From positions 1 to 42,049 of IMG/VR virus record IMGVR_UViG_3300020160_002517: a stretch of DNA of 42,049 nt; one strand, given 5' to 3'. This document shows positions 23,136 to 32,457 of this stretch, piece by piece (the first letter of the stretch is position 1; every line of letters begins with the position of its first letter). Position numbers and translations under genes: made by a program. The notes beneath the pieces were generated by a model that was given only the letters and a program-made list of their open reading frames with translations, was not told the origin of the DNA and ran no database searches. Source of the DNA: a virus.

Positions 23136-25659
23136 TCCATTTTAATGCATCGAAAATTGGTGTAAGACATTTTACAACACACTTTTCAAACATTCTAATT
23201 TTATCAGGAACTAAACCAAATTCAGTTGGTAATTCATCAAGATATGCAATGCCTTCAATGCCATACTTGTTTGGTGATACCGCAATCAATTTAATTTTAG
23301 AACCTTCTGTAATCAATGGATATTTATTAGAGACGTTATGTATTTTCAGCAATTCGTTATAATAAATCGCATATTTCACATGTGCAGGGCAACCTTTTAC
23401 AGTATTAAAGCCTCCACCATTCATATAATCCTTTAATACCTTGATCGAAGAACGCACAGAAACGTCTTTTGTAGGCAATTCAAAAAACTTTTCATAAGAC
23501 TTGAAAAATGTTTCATCAGCTTTCTTTTTATCTGCCGCAGTAAAAATACCTTTTACAATATTTTTTGTAATATCTTTTGTGCTGTCAGAATAAGTGCTTT
23601 TAACAACAGACAAACCTTTGTATTTTAGCTTGTCCATTTTTACTCCTTCTGAATTTCGAATATGCATAACGTAATGTTTCTTTGCAACCCAAATTGCTTT
23701 AGGACATGCACTTTCACGTTTAAATTCAAATCGGCAATCAGTTGTGTTAAGAGTATCTTTTGCCCATTGAACAACTCCTTTGTTTAAGTTATCAGAGATT
23801 TTATTTTCGATTTCAATAAATTCTTTTGTTAAGTCTCCGTTATCATCTACGATTGTTGAATTGGTTTTTTTAAGAATATCATCAATAGATAGAATTGCAG
23901 AGTCAGTGTCTTCTGCAACAACACGATCTTTTTTAGAAAGATTCCATTCTTTCTGCATATAGTCATTTGCTATTTGTTCGCTTTGACGAATAAGTGCTTG
24001 ACCTGTAAGAGTAATACTTTTCGCACAATCTAAATCGTAAAGTGCAAAGAAACGATTAGCAAGAACACCATAAGTTGAGTTTAACAAAATCTTATAGAGA
24101 TACTGTTCTGTATCTAATTGATCTGCTAGACGCTTTTGCGAAATATATTCAGAGCATGTTTTATCCATATCAGCTAATTTCGATTCAATAGCAAGCATCT
24201 TATTTTTAACAAATTTACGCTTCTTGTATAAGTTGTCTGCAAACTCTGCACAAAGACCTTTTTTATTTTGATCAAAAATAATTCCTGCTGCACTAACACA
24301 CCAATTTTTAGTTTTTAAGATTTCCTTAAAACGTTCTTTTGGAATATCAACTCGCTGTTTTTTCTTATAGAGATAAACTGCAACAACCTTATCATCTTCA
24401 TTTTCAATTCGACCAACCTTTGTTTCTGGTGAAATATTCAAAGTGATAATAGTGTTAGGATAAAGTGAATTTAAATCCATTACCATAACATTCTCATACA
24501 TTCCCACTTCAGGGTTCTTAACATAACCACCAGGAATTTTCTGATGTTCACCATTATCTTGTGTTGTGATAAATTGGTTTTTAAGCAATCCTTGCTTTGC
24601 AACAATACCTTCGATAATTGCAACTTTACCAAGAGCTTTATCAATGTTACAAAAACCGCTGAATGCAGAGAAAACAGCAATGTTCAAATACTTCTTTTTC
24701 TCTTCAAGAAGAACCATAAGCTTAACGTCCCAAATGTTGTAGTTAATGAAACGATTCCAATCACTCTCAGATAAGTCTTTAAGAGACGTATCACCGTAAT
24801 CAAGTTTTCCACTTCCAAGTTCTTCTTTACAAACAAAGCCTAATGAGTCGCTTTCTCTTTCACCAGGAGTAAACGTCTTGTAAAGCACAAGATAATCTAA
24901 GTGTGAAACACCTGCGATACTATACTCTGTGTATGTTTGAGAAAATTTATTCTCTTTCTCATAACCATAGATATTACCAATAGGAGATAGTTTTGCAGAT
25001 TCGCCTTCACCAAAAACTTTTTCAAGTCGATGAACAATATATGGCAAGTCGAAAGAATAAGAGTTGTATCCTACAACAAGATCAGGAAAGTTTTTTCTCC
25101 AAAACTTTAAGAACTGTGAAAGCAATTCTTTTTCTGTTGGACAATAGCTGTATCGAATTTCTTCTGGTTCAATGTCTTTTAAATGATCTTTGCAAGAATA
25201 ACCGTCATAAGGTTTAACCCCCCAAACATAATACTTTTTTGAGAAGCTATCATAGATTGTAATAGATGTTAATGGAAACTTCGCATCTTTAGGATCAGGA
25301 AACTCGTTTGCTACAACTTCAATGTCATAATAGAATGTTCTTAGCGGAAAGCTTGTAAGCTCTTGAATATCTTTTGTATAATAGTTTTCTAACAAATATT
25401 GCTGTGTTGCAGGAAGATTAAAATAAACCTGTCCTCTATATGTTTTAAGAAAGTCGTTTCTTTCCCATTCAGAAGAAAATTCCATTTTAGTTAGTTCTTC
25501 ACCATCAATACCAAAGCCGTGAACTCTTTTTTTGTCAACAGCTTTTACATAAATGTATGGTTTGAAATGAATTTTTCGGTGAAGTGGTTCGCCGTTTTCT
25601 TCATATAACCAGTGGTGAATCGTGGATTTTTTCTTGTCGTAATAAATGTTCCTTAACAT
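23080..25659 (-). CDS. DNA polymerase, family B (T4 gp43-like)
   Basis: 859 residues (T4 gp43: 898). Exonuclease motifs: YYDIEV (Asp112, Glu114), VGYNSYSFDLPYI near 196-208 and YNIWDVKLM near 308-316. Polymerase motifs: A, MDLNSLYPN (Asp395); B, KILLNSTYGVLAN near 530; C, AEDTDS with Asp584 and Asp586. Motif C has Ala-Glu before DTDS where most family members have Tyr-Gly. The C-terminus ends SLEDLFG, fitting a clamp-binding peptide like that of RB69 gp43. It replicates phage DNA with proofreading; the clamp, SSB and helicase are in this window. ATG 25659 follows a promoter by 8 nt. No intein or intron is seen. Confidence 0.92.
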   Translation of the reverse strand: MLRNIYYDKKKSTIHHWLYEENGEPLHRKIHFKPYIYVKAVDKKRVHGFGIDGEELTKMEFSSEWERNDFLKTYRGQVYFNLPATQQYLLENYYTKDIQELTSFPLRTFYYDIEVVANEFPDPKDAKFPLTSITIYDSFSKKYYVWGVKPYDGYSCKDHLKDIEPEEIRYSYCPTEKELLSQFLKFWRKNFPDLVVGYNSYSFDLPYIVHRLEKVFGEGESAKLSPIGNIYGYEKENKFSQTYTEYSIAGVSHLDYLVLYKTFTPGERESDSLGFVCKEELGSGKLDYGDTSLKDLSESDWNRFINYNIWDVKLMVLLEEKKKYLNIAVFSAFSGFCNIDKALGKVAIIEGIVAKQGLLKNQFITTQDNGEHQKIPGGYVKNPEVGMYENVMVMDLNSLYPNTIITLNISPETKVGRIENEDDKVVAVYLYKKKQRVDIPKERFKEILKTKNWCVSAAGIIFDQNKKGLCAEFADNLYKKRKFVKNKMLAIESKLADMDKTCSEYISQKRLADQLDTEQYLYKILLNSTYGVLANRFFALYDLDCAKSITLTGQALIRQSEQIANDYMQKEWNLSKKDRVVAEDTDSAILSIDDILKKTNSTIVDDNGDLTKEFIEIENKISDNLNKGVVQWAKDTLNTTDCRFEFKRESACPKAIWVAKKHYVMHIRNSEGVKMDKLKYKGLSVVKSTYSDSTKDITKNIVKGIFTAADKKKADETFFKSYEKFFELPTKDVSVRSSIKVLKDYMNGGGFNTVKGCPAHVKYAIYYNELLKIHNVSNKYPLITEGSKIKLIAVSPNKYGIEGIAYLDELPTEFGLVPDKIRMFEKCVVKCLTPIFDALKWNVPDPKKQHEISLEDLFG

Positions 25660-25667
25660 ACAGATAT

Positions 25668-25695
25668 ACTATACTACTCAGTTCTTTACTTGCAA
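25668..25695 (-). promoter_or_regulatory. sigma70-like promoter of the DNA polymerase gene
   Basis: TTGCAA (25690-25695), 16-nt spacer, TATAGT (25668-25673), 8 nt to ATG 25659. A terminator lies directly upstream. Confidence 0.7.
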
Positions 25696-25700
25696 GAGAA

Positions 25701-25722
25701 AACCCAGTTTTTAAACTGGGTT
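25701..25722 (-). terminator. Intrinsic terminator between GT4 gene and DNA polymerase
   Basis: 10-bp stem AACCCAGTTT / AAACTGGGTT with a 2-nt loop, A-run and T-run flanks. It ends transcripts of the glycosyltransferase gene, whose stop is at 25730, 8 nt away. Confidence 0.85.
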
Positions 25723-25729
25723 TTTCTTT

Positions 25730-27082
25730 TTATAAAAATTGTTCTTTGTTGTTATTAACAAATGTCTGACACTCTTTTCGTTTTTCATCGCCGTACTCTG
25801 TTGTATAGAGTAAGACATACTGATCAAGATGATTTTGTAAGAAAAACTTCTCTGAATATTCGCGTGCAAAACGACATGCTTCCATGTATGAATTTTCGGT
25901 TTTTAGAACTTCATCAACTTTCTTAAACAATTCATTTGCATTATCAAACAAGTATTTCCAACCATCTGAATTATAACAGTCAATGTTTTGTGCAACGCAA
26001 GGAATGCCTTGAACGCCTGCTTCTGTTAATTTGATATTTGCTTTTGAACGAGAGAAAGCATTGTCTTGAAGTGGTGCAATTGTTACATCTACGTCAAGTT
26101 CTTGAAGCTTTTGTGGATATTCAAGAATAGAAGTCCACTGATGAAACTCAATACCTTTACCAATAAACTGTTTTAGTTTAAGTGGTAATGCACCAAAGAA
26201 AACCCATTCATACTTTTTATGAATTGTAATGTCTTCAATAATCTTATCAACCACATGTCCAAAGTCATCTCTTTGACCAACCTTATTACCTACATCAAAG
26301 TGTGTTCCACTTCCTGCATAAAGAACGCGAGGCTTTCCTTTACGACGATATTTTTTAAGAATAACCTTTTCGTCAAATCCACGATCAATCCAACTTTTCG
26401 GTGCATAGTTTGGAATAACAGTTATCTTGTCATAATTTAAATGTTTCTTGTAGTGCTGACGCATGTGTTCAGAAACAACAGTAACTTCGTCAACATACTT
26501 CATCATTTCTTTAACATTATTATGAACAGTGTCACCTTCAAATGCTGTTTTACAAACGTTATAGTCTGGAATATCAACAGCAGGACAAACAATATCATCT
26601 ACTTCCCAAATGATTCGGAAACCTTTTCCAGTTTGTGCTTTTGCTTGATCAGAAACAGAACGTAAGAATTTAATAAATTCTAGTTGTGGTTCAGTGCATT
26701 GACGCTGTAAACGAACTGCATCAATACCACCATAGAATTGACCAATAGTAACCATTTGATAAAGAGTCATGATTACTGCTTTGTTTTGTGCAAGTAATTC
26801 ATCTCCTGGCCAAATCATTCGCCAAAATGCACAACCGCTTTGATCCGCACAATAATGAATAACTCTAGGCAGTCCTTCACCAGGAACAGGAATCTTTATT
26901 CCATTATTAGTTGGTGAATAGTGTGAAAGTTTATTTGATAATTCGCCAAAGATTTTTGGACCAAAAGTTTTTCCAAAAGGAAAAACTATATTTGAAAATC
27001 CTATTTTATTTAAAGGCGTAACATTAACAGGCTTTACATTTGGGACTTTTTTAATTTCATTATTTGATACAATAGTTGGCAT
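25730..27082 (-). CDS. Glycosyltransferase, GT4-like (GT-B fold)
   Basis: 450 residues. Two Rossmann-like halves: the first from about 70 with VIHYCADQSGCAFWRMIWPG, IIWEVDDIV near 158-166 and VTVVSEHMRQHY near 200-211; the second opening with KPRVLYAGSGTHFD near 248-262. The nucleotide-sugar binding region carries KLTEAGVQGIPCVAQ near 368-382, where GT4 enzymes have the E-x7-E-type motif. Retaining transfer of a sugar from a nucleotide sugar is the family role; donor and acceptor are unknown. It lies between gp46 and DNA polymerase, away from the main glycan island, a position that suggests a role such as modification of DNA or a virion protein; that is speculation. Complete promoter and terminator make it a single-gene unit. 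Confidence 0.7.
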   Translation of the reverse strand: MPTIVSNNEIKKVPNVKPVNVTPLNKIGFSNIVFPFGKTFGPKIFGELSNKLSHYSPTNNGIKIPVPGEGLPRVIHYCADQSGCAFWRMIWPGDELLAQNKAVIMTLYQMVTIGQFYGGIDAVRLQRQCTEPQLEFIKFLRSVSDQAKAQTGKGFRIIWEVDDIVCPAVDIPDYNVCKTAFEGDTVHNNVKEMMKYVDEVTVVSEHMRQHYKKHLNYDKITVIPNYAPKSWIDRGFDEKVILKKYRRKGKPRVLYAGSGTHFDVGNKVGQRDDFGHVVDKIIEDITIHKKYEWVFFGALPLKLKQFIGKGIEFHQWTSILEYPQKLQELDVDVTIAPLQDNAFSRSKANIKLTEAGVQGIPCVAQNIDCYNSDGWKYLFDNANELFKKVDEVLKTENSYMEACRFAREYSEKFFLQNHLDQYVLLYTTEYGDEKRKECQTFVNNNKEQFL

Positions 27083-27088
27083 TTTTAG

Positions 27089-27117
27089 TATTTAAAAATG
27101 CATTACTCTTCTTTCAA
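27089..27117 (-). promoter_or_regulatory. promoter of the GT4 gene
   Basis: TTGAAA (27112-27117, within the 3' end of gp46), 17-nt spacer, TAAATA (27089-27094), 6 nt to ATG 27082. Confidence 0.7.
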
Positions 27118-28845
27118 GACTGTTATTCCGTTTTCTTTTAGTAATTCAATAACATCGCAACCATAATTATCAATATTTTCTCGACGGTGTGTTACCACCA
27201 TAAAACATTGATCAGTTGCTTCTTTAAGAAGATTCATTATATCGTCCATTCCTTGTGAGCATAGTGCAGAGTCAAACAACTCATCCATAACAGTTAAATT
27301 GATGTGAACGTTGCTTTGTAAGCGTCGTATGTCACGGAATGCAAAAAGCATTGCAAAGTCTACTCGCTTTGCTTCTCCACCACTTAAAGAACCATAACAA
27401 TAATCTTCTCCATTAATTGATTTAAAAGACTCTTCAAAAAACTCATCAAAGTAAATTCGGAAAGGCGAGTGTAAGCGAACGAGATAATGGTTAATACGAT
27501 TGTTTAATGAGTCGATAACTCTTTTAATAACAAGAGACTTAACACCTGTTGGTGATGCGCCTTCTTTAATTATGTTTGCAATCTTTGACTCTTGAATCAA
27601 ACCTTCAAGTTCTTTTTTAGAAGTTTCTAAACGGGTTTTAGAGGTTTCAATTTTTACAGAAAATGGATTTTCAGACTTTTTAAGATTTTCTAAACTTTCT
27701 AAAAGATTATTAATCTCAGCTTCACTCTTAATAAATTTTTGTTGTTCATTATTCAAGATTGATATTTCACTAGTCTTTTCACGAATCTTATTTTTAACAT
27801 CACTAATTTCAGAATTAACTTTAGAAATACCTCTACTAAACTTACTAATTTGTTCAGAGAGTTCGTTTATAACTTTCTTTAATTCTTCTTTTTCCTTTTC
27901 AATTTCATCAAAATTATGATCTTCAAACGGTCTTTTACAAGACGGACATTCTGTGAGTTTTCCTGATAATCCACGAAGAATTTTCTCTTTTTGAAACTGC
28001 TCTGCCTCAAGCTCTGCTTTCTTTTTAATTCCACGCTGAACACGATTTTCATTTTCAGGAAGTGAATTTTCTAATTCAACTTTTTCTTTTTCAAGAAGAC
28101 TAATTTTTAAAGAGTTATCAATTGGTTGAATAGATTTCAGTGAATCTATTCGATTTTCAATATTTCTCTGATCATTGATTTTTTTATCTTCGTATTGAGT
28201 GTAGTAATTTTGATCACTATTTAAATCTCTTTCAACCAAAAGTGTTTCTTGATATTTTTTACTTCTGTTTTCGTCAACAAGTTTTGCTTCATCTTTTGCT
28301 AGTTTTAAAAACTCTGTAAATGCTTCAAGCCCTAGAATACCTTCAACAAATTTTGTTTTAATCTCTTTCTTTTGATTTAAGAAAGACATACTTTCTCTGT
28401 TTGTCATTACAATAGTATTTGTAAAAACAGTTTTAGAAACACCTAGAAGATCAATTATATATTTTGTAGTTTCAGGAACAGATTTTGTATAAGTGTCAGA
28501 ATCACCATTGATTGTTAAAATTAACTTGTTTGGTGAAATTGATCGAACAATATATAATTCATCATCATTAACTTTTAACCAACCTTCTACAATACAAGTT
28601 TTTCCACCATATTTATTTTTAATAAGCTTTTGGTTAATATCTCTGTATGTTTCACCAAAAAGCAAAAAGGATAAAGACTCAACAATAAGCGAAGTTTTAC
28701 CAACGCCATTGTAAGAATCTTCATCCTTATTGTATCCTGTTACAAAGGTAATACCATCTTTGAATGTTACTTCAATTGGAGAGTCACCATATGAAAGGAA
28801 ATTACGAACTTTTATTTTTTGAAACTGGACGGTTTTAGAAATCAC
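27103..28845 (-). CDS. Recombination nuclease subunit, gp46-like (Rad50/SbcC family)
   Basis: 580 residues (T4 gp46: 560). Walker A NGVGKTS at 46-52; long coiled-coil arms on both sides of a zinc hook CPSC (Cys300, Cys303); ABC signature LSGGEAKRVDFAM near 480; Walker B LTVMDELFDSAL near 520 followed by the D-loop and a His switch (VVTHR). In T4, gp46 with the gp47 nuclease resects DNA ends for recombination-dependent replication and host DNA breakdown. Its gp47 partner is not in this window. The start is GTG at 28845, fixed by a promoter 5 nt upstream. It is surrounded by glycan genes on both sides. Confidence 0.85.
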   Translation of the reverse strand: MISKTVQFQKIKVRNFLSYGDSPIEVTFKDGITFVTGYNKDEDSYNGVGKTSLIVESLSFLLFGETYRDINQKLIKNKYGGKTCIVEGWLKVNDDELYIVRSISPNKLILTINGDSDTYTKSVPETTKYIIDLLGVSKTVFTNTIVMTNRESMSFLNQKKEIKTKFVEGILGLEAFTEFLKLAKDEAKLVDENRSKKYQETLLVERDLNSDQNYYTQYEDKKINDQRNIENRIDSLKSIQPIDNSLKISLLEKEKVELENSLPENENRVQRGIKKKAELEAEQFQKEKILRGLSGKLTECPSCKRPFEDHNFDEIEKEKEELKKVINELSEQISKFSRGISKVNSEISDVKNKIREKTSEISILNNEQQKFIKSEAEINNLLESLENLKKSENPFSVKIETSKTRLETSKKELEGLIQESKIANIIKEGASPTGVKSLVIKRVIDSLNNRINHYLVRLHSPFRIYFDEFFEESFKSINGEDYCYGSLSGGEAKRVDFAMLFAFRDIRRLQSNVHINLTVMDELFDSALCSQGMDDIMNLLKEATDQCFMVVTHRRENIDNYGCDVIELLKENGITVLKEE

Positions 28846-28850
28846 AATTT

Positions 28851-28879
28851 ACTATACAATAGAAGAACAGTTATTTCAA
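28851..28879 (-). promoter_or_regulatory. sigma70-like promoter of the gp46-like gene
   Basis: TTGAAA (28874-28879), 17-nt spacer, TATAGT (28851-28856), 5 nt to GTG 28845. Confidence 0.75.
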
Positions 28880-29071
28880 CGAATTTTGTATCATTTCTAG
28901 TTCCGCTTTGGTGATTTCTTTATTCATAAACTTCTGAATTGCTTCTGAAAGAAGTTTGAATTTTTCTGCTTCAACATTTTGTTGAGGAGAAGGTTGAGCA
29001 GGAACTGCTTGAGTGTGTCCAATGTGATCGCCAGGACGAACAATGCCAAAGGCTTTTGCGGTAGTCATCAT
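28871..29071 (-). CDS. Small protein, unknown
   Basis: 66 residues, with two adjacent ATG codons at the start (29071, 29068). The first part is Gly/Pro/Gln-rich (VRPGDHIGHTQAVPAQPSPQ) and the C-terminal 35 form a helix with EITKAELEMIQNSLK. No family recognised. A promoter ends 8 nt before it. Small adaptor-like protein between the sugar and recombination genes; the real role is unknown. Confidence 0.55.
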   Translation of the reverse strand: MMTTAKAFGIVRPGDHIGHTQAVPAQPSPQQNVEAEKFKLLSEAIQKFMNKEITKAELEMIQNSLK

Positions 29072-29079
29072 AATAATGT

Positions 29080-29107
29080 TATTTAGTTACTTTCTTAGAG
29101 CTTTCAA
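29080..29107 (-). promoter_or_regulatory. promoter of the 66-aa gene
   Basis: TTGAAA (29102-29107), 16-nt spacer, TAAATA (29080-29085), 8 nt to ATG 29071; it overlaps the end of the gmd-like gene. Confidence 0.55.
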
Positions 29108-30064
29108 CCAATATTCAGTCATTTCATCTATCATAGAATGAAATGTTATTTCTGGTTTCCAATTTAATTCTTTTCTAGCTTTAGAAGAATCGCCTTTTAA
29201 GAAATCTAATTCTTCTGGACGAATATATTTTTGATCAACAATTACATAGTCTTCCCACTTAAGAGAAAGACTACCAAAAACAGTTTCAACTAATTCTTTT
29301 ACTGAACGTGTCTCACCTGTTGCAATTACATAATCACTAGGTGAATCTTTTTGAATCATTCTCCACATAGCTTCTACATAATCTTTAGCATGACCCCAAT
29401 CTCTATATGCATCAAGATTTCCAAGTTTAAGATTTTTTTCTTGATTTAGGAATATTTTAACTGCACCTAGAACAACTTTATTTGTTACGAAATTTATACC
29501 TCTTCTTGGAGATTCATGATTGAATAAAATACCAGATGTTATAAACATGTCGTATGAATTGCGATAGTTGTTGCATAAGTTAAAACCATATAATTTAGAA
29601 CAACCATACGGACTTACAGGAATCATTTTTGTAGTTTCTCTTTGAAATTTATCCGCATCATAACAATTACCAAACATTTCGCTAGTTGCTGCAAAATACA
29701 CTTTTGAATGTGGTGAGAATCGTCTTACTGCTTCAAGAACTGCAAGAGTTCCACCACAATTTGCATCAAGTGTATATTTAGGTAATTCAAAAGAGATTTG
29801 AACGTGTGACTGTGCAGCAAGATGATAAATTTCATCAGGTTGTAAATCCTTAATAACCTGTTCTACACTAATAGTATCAGTTAAATCTGCATAGTGTAAA
29901 ACTATTTTATTACTTTCAAATATACTTTGAATTCTTGTTGTTTGTGATTCTGGAACAGAATTTCTTCTAATAGTTCCATGAACATCGTATCCTTTATCTA
30001 TAAGCAATTCTGCTAGATAAGATGCGTCTTGACCATTTGCGCCGATTATTAATGCCTTTTTCAT
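29087..30064 (-). CDS. gmd: GDP-mannose 4,6-dehydratase
   Basis: 325 residues, as expected for the family (about 320-370). NAD(P)-binding GANGQDASYLAE at 8-19; HLAAQSHVQ near 81-89; the catalytic region ATSEMFG (Thr127, Glu129) and YGCSK (Tyr153, Lys157), all present; NHESPRRG and YRDWGHAKDYVEAM are typical Gmd signatures. It converts GDP-mannose to GDP-4-keto-6-deoxymannose in the cytoplasm, the first step to GDP-L-fucose, GDP-rhamnose or GDP-perosamine. The ATG overlaps the stop of the GDP-fucose synthase gene (ATGA), so both are made together. With the GT11 at 33068 it points to fucose use. Confidence 0.92.
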   Translation of the reverse strand: MKKALIIGANGQDASYLAELLIDKGYDVHGTIRRNSVPESQTTRIQSIFESNKIVLHYADLTDTISVEQVIKDLQPDEIYHLAAQSHVQISFELPKYTLDANCGGTLAVLEAVRRFSPHSKVYFAATSEMFGNCYDADKFQRETTKMIPVSPYGCSKLYGFNLCNNYRNSYDMFITSGILFNHESPRRGINFVTNKVVLGAVKIFLNQEKNLKLGNLDAYRDWGHAKDYVEAMWRMIQKDSPSDYVIATGETRSVKELVETVFGSLSLKWEDYVIVDQKYIRPEELDFLKGDSSKARKELNWKPEITFHSMIDEMTEYWLKALRK

Positions 30065-30990
30065 ATATTGTTATTCTTAAACCATTCTATTGTTTCTTCC
30101 AAAGCTTTTTCTATAGGAGTGAATCTGAAAGAAGGATTCATAGTTTGTAATTTTTTATTAGATACTGTTCTTTTATATTGACCATCACTAAAAGAAGAGT
30201 CGTAAATTATATTCTCTACTCCGATTATTTTTGATATAATCTCTGAAATGTTTTTTATGGAAATTTCATCTTCTTCACTTGGAGAAAATATTATAGTTTC
30301 TTTTTCGTTATAATTTTTATACGCCCAAATTATAAGCTTGGCTAAATCTTTCGAATATATAAATTGACGAAGCGAACTTCCAGTTCCTCTAACTACTAGA
30401 GGTTTATTTTCGGATTTTGCTAACACTGCTTTTCTTATAAGACCAGGTATAACATGTCCAGTATCTTCAGAAAAATTATCAAATGGTCCAAATATATTAG
30501 TAGGTGTTATTGTAATATAATTACGTCCATACATATCTCGGTATTTTTTAGATAAAACATCTACCATTCTTTTTGCATATGCATAGCAGTTATTAGAATC
30601 ATGAGGAGGTCCAGAATGTATATCATTTTCTGACATAGGAAGTTCTAACCAAGAACAATCATTTAATTCAGGAAATATACAAACAGATAAACATGATATT
30701 ACTTTTTCTACATTGTATTTATGACTATATTTTAAAACATTAGAATTTATCTTAATGTTTTTATCAAAAAGGTCTATTCCTAAGTTTAGATTTTTATACA
30801 GACCACCACAATCTGCGGCTAAGTTAATAACTCCTACAGGATTGAAATCTTTAAAAATTTTTTCAGTAGATTTTTCAGAAGTTAAATCTGCGTCTTTACT
30901 ACTGAGAAAAATAAGATTTAAATCTGTATCAAGTTCTTTTAAGGAAGAACCTACCATTCCGGTTCCACCAAAAACTAAAATATTTTCCAT
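30061..30990 (-). CDS. fcl: GDP-L-fucose synthase (GDP-4-keto-6-deoxymannose epimerase/reductase)
   Basis: 309 residues (family about 310-320). Nucleotide-binding GGTGMVGS at 8-15; INLAADCGGL near 55-64; catalytic LSVCIFPE around 101-108 (Ser102) and YAYAK with Tyr136 and Lys140; SGPPHDSN near 126-133 matches the family's GPPH motif; TNIFGPFDNF and GSSLRQFIYSKDLA further on. It finishes GDP-L-fucose synthesis from the product of the neighbouring Gmd. The two overlap by 4 nt. The best promoter in the glycan island lies 5 nt before the start. Confidence 0.9.
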   Translation of the reverse strand: MENILVFGGTGMVGSSLKELDTDLNLIFLSSKDADLTSEKSTEKIFKDFNPVGVINLAADCGGLYKNLNLGIDLFDKNIKINSNVLKYSHKYNVEKVISCLSVCIFPELNDCSWLELPMSENDIHSGPPHDSNNCYAYAKRMVDVLSKKYRDMYGRNYITITPTNIFGPFDNFSEDTGHVIPGLIRKAVLAKSENKPLVVRGTGSSLRQFIYSKDLAKLIIWAYKNYNEKETIIFSPSEEDEISIKNISEIISKIIGVENIIYDSSFSDGQYKRTVSNKKLQTMNPSFRFTPIEKALEETIEWFKNNNI

Positions 30991-30995
30991 ATTAT

Positions 30996-31024
30996 TATAT
31001 ATTATATAAAGAACTAATTTTCAA
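30996..31024 (-). promoter_or_regulatory. promoter of the fcl-gmd unit
   Basis: TTGAAA (31019-31024), 17-nt spacer, TATATA (30996-31001), 5 nt to ATG 30990. A TATAAT lies two bases further downstream (spacer 19). Confidence 0.6.
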
Positions 31025-31049
31025 CTAAATAATATTTCTGATATTTTAT

Positions 31050-31763
31050 TTATTTAAATGTATACAATTTCGAATGTATATAGTTTATTTCATTTTCATA
31101 TTGTTGATATGTTTTAAGATATGTGCTATCATCATGAACTCTATGATCATAATGCATATCTTTTAATATATGAATTTCTAAATCTGTTTGTTCAAAATAC
31201 ATTATTAGAAATAATATTGAATCTGCTGGTGATTTGTATATTTTCGAAGTCGGATCGTCTATTACTAGATTTTCTAGAAGACTTTTATTTAAAACATAAT
31301 TACAGGTATTTAAAAATGTTGAAAAAATTTCATATTTTTTAAAATTCTCGTATAAATTATGTTTTGTAATTATAGTATTTTCTAAAAATCTATAATCAAA
31401 GTTAGGTTTTGCAAAAGAAGGTGCTAATATACATGTATCTTTTAATGTATTAGATTTTATATATTCTTCTGCTTTTTTAAAATAATTATCATCAGCAAAA
31501 TTATCAGAATCTAATAATGCTATCCATTTATTACTAGCGTGTTTACAGCATTCCAGTTTATTAAAAAATATACCAAGTCTTTTTTCATTTTTAAATAAAC
31601 GTAATTTATCACTATGAAATGAGTTTTTTATTTTATCAACATCATTTCCGCTATCATCAGTTATTATTATTTCACTTATTAAATTATTAGAGATATATTT
31701 ATCTAAAGTTTTGGATAAAAACTCATCATATCTCTCATATGTAGGTATACACAAACTAAACAT
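31050..31763 (-). CDS. Glycosyltransferase family 2-like
   Basis: 237 residues. GT-A start FSLCIPTYERYDEFLSKTL, then EIIITDDSGNDV and KWIALLDSDNFADDNY near 82-97, where LLDSD is the DxD-type metal and nucleotide-sugar binding site. The C-terminal third probably forms the acceptor site and is not recognisable. It inverts the configuration of the sugar it transfers if it behaves like family 2; donor and acceptor are unknown. Very AT-rich codons, like its upstream neighbours. Overlaps the upstream gene by 8 nt. Confidence 0.75.
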   Translation of the reverse strand: MFSLCIPTYERYDEFLSKTLDKYISNNLISEIIITDDSGNDVDKIKNSFHSDKLRLFKNEKRLGIFFNKLECCKHASNKWIALLDSDNFADDNYFKKAEEYIKSNTLKDTCILAPSFAKPNFDYRFLENTIITKHNLYENFKKYEIFSTFLNTCNYVLNKSLLENLVIDDPTSKIYKSPADSILFLIMYFEQTDLEIHILKDMHYDHRVHDDSTYLKTYQQYENEINYIHSKLYTFK

Positions 31764-32457
31764 TGTATATATTTATAATTTTATCTTGTAATTCTCCTGA
31801 AAATTCTCCGTTTGTTCTTAAAAGAGTAAACTCCATATTTGAACGAGCTATTTGTAATTCTTTATAATGAACACAAAATTTAAAAAAGGTTTCATAATGA
31901 AAAATACCACCTAGATCCATATACATATCCAATAAGTCTAATCTATTAGATAGAAAATCCATGTTTTCAGAATTAGAAAAATAAAAACGATCATTATAAC
32001 CGTGATGATCATCATGGTCTGTTGTATATACGTAATTTTTCATATCCCAAGATTCTATATTTTTCTCTAAGCAAGAGTTATCAATAATTAATATATCTGG
32101 ACGTATTCTCACTACAATGTCGTATATAAAACTATTTTCTTTTTCATATCGAATTTTTAAGCTATTACATTTTTTTAAACAATATAATTGTCTTAACAAA
32201 CCTTGAACAAAAACTTCTGATCTTTTACTCTTTTCATAGACATCTCTTTCTGGTAAAGTTATTCGATTTTCAATTAAGATATTTTTGGTATGCGAGTCAT
32301 TTTCTATATAACTTAATTTAGAAAGATCAGGATCATCGTTCCACGTATGATAAAAAATATCATAGTCTGAAAACCTATTCATTAATTTTTCTTTCATTAA
32401 TGAATAGGTTTTATCTATACTTCGTAACTCTCCTGAAAAACAAAATGCAGTTCTCAT
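31756..32457 (-). CDS. Probable glycosyltransferase-like protein of unknown type
   Basis: 233 residues from ATG 32457, which overlaps the stop of the FkbM gene (ATGA); a start at 32499 would run further into that gene. The N-terminus, TAFCFSGELRSIDKTY, and the centre, YDIVVRIRPDILIIDN (about 115-130), are the two conserved marks of a family that occurs in capsule and O-antigen clusters ('fcFSGqlR...DvvvR.RPD'), often called putative glycosyltransferases. The rest has many acidic and aromatic residues (TTDHDDHHGYNDRFYF). Enzyme activity has not been shown for the family as far as I know, so the role is inferred. Confidence 0.6.
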   Translation of the reverse strand: MRTAFCFSGELRSIDKTYSLMKEKLMNRFSDYDIFYHTWNDDPDLSKLSYIENDSHTKNILIENRITLPERDVYEKSKRSEVFVQGLLRQLYCLKKCNSLKIRYEKENSFIYDIVVRIRPDILIIDNSCLEKNIESWDMKNYVYTTDHDDHHGYNDRFYFSNSENMDFLSNRLDLLDMYMDLGGIFHYETFFKFCVHYKELQIARSNMEFTLLRTNGEFSGELQDKIINIYNV

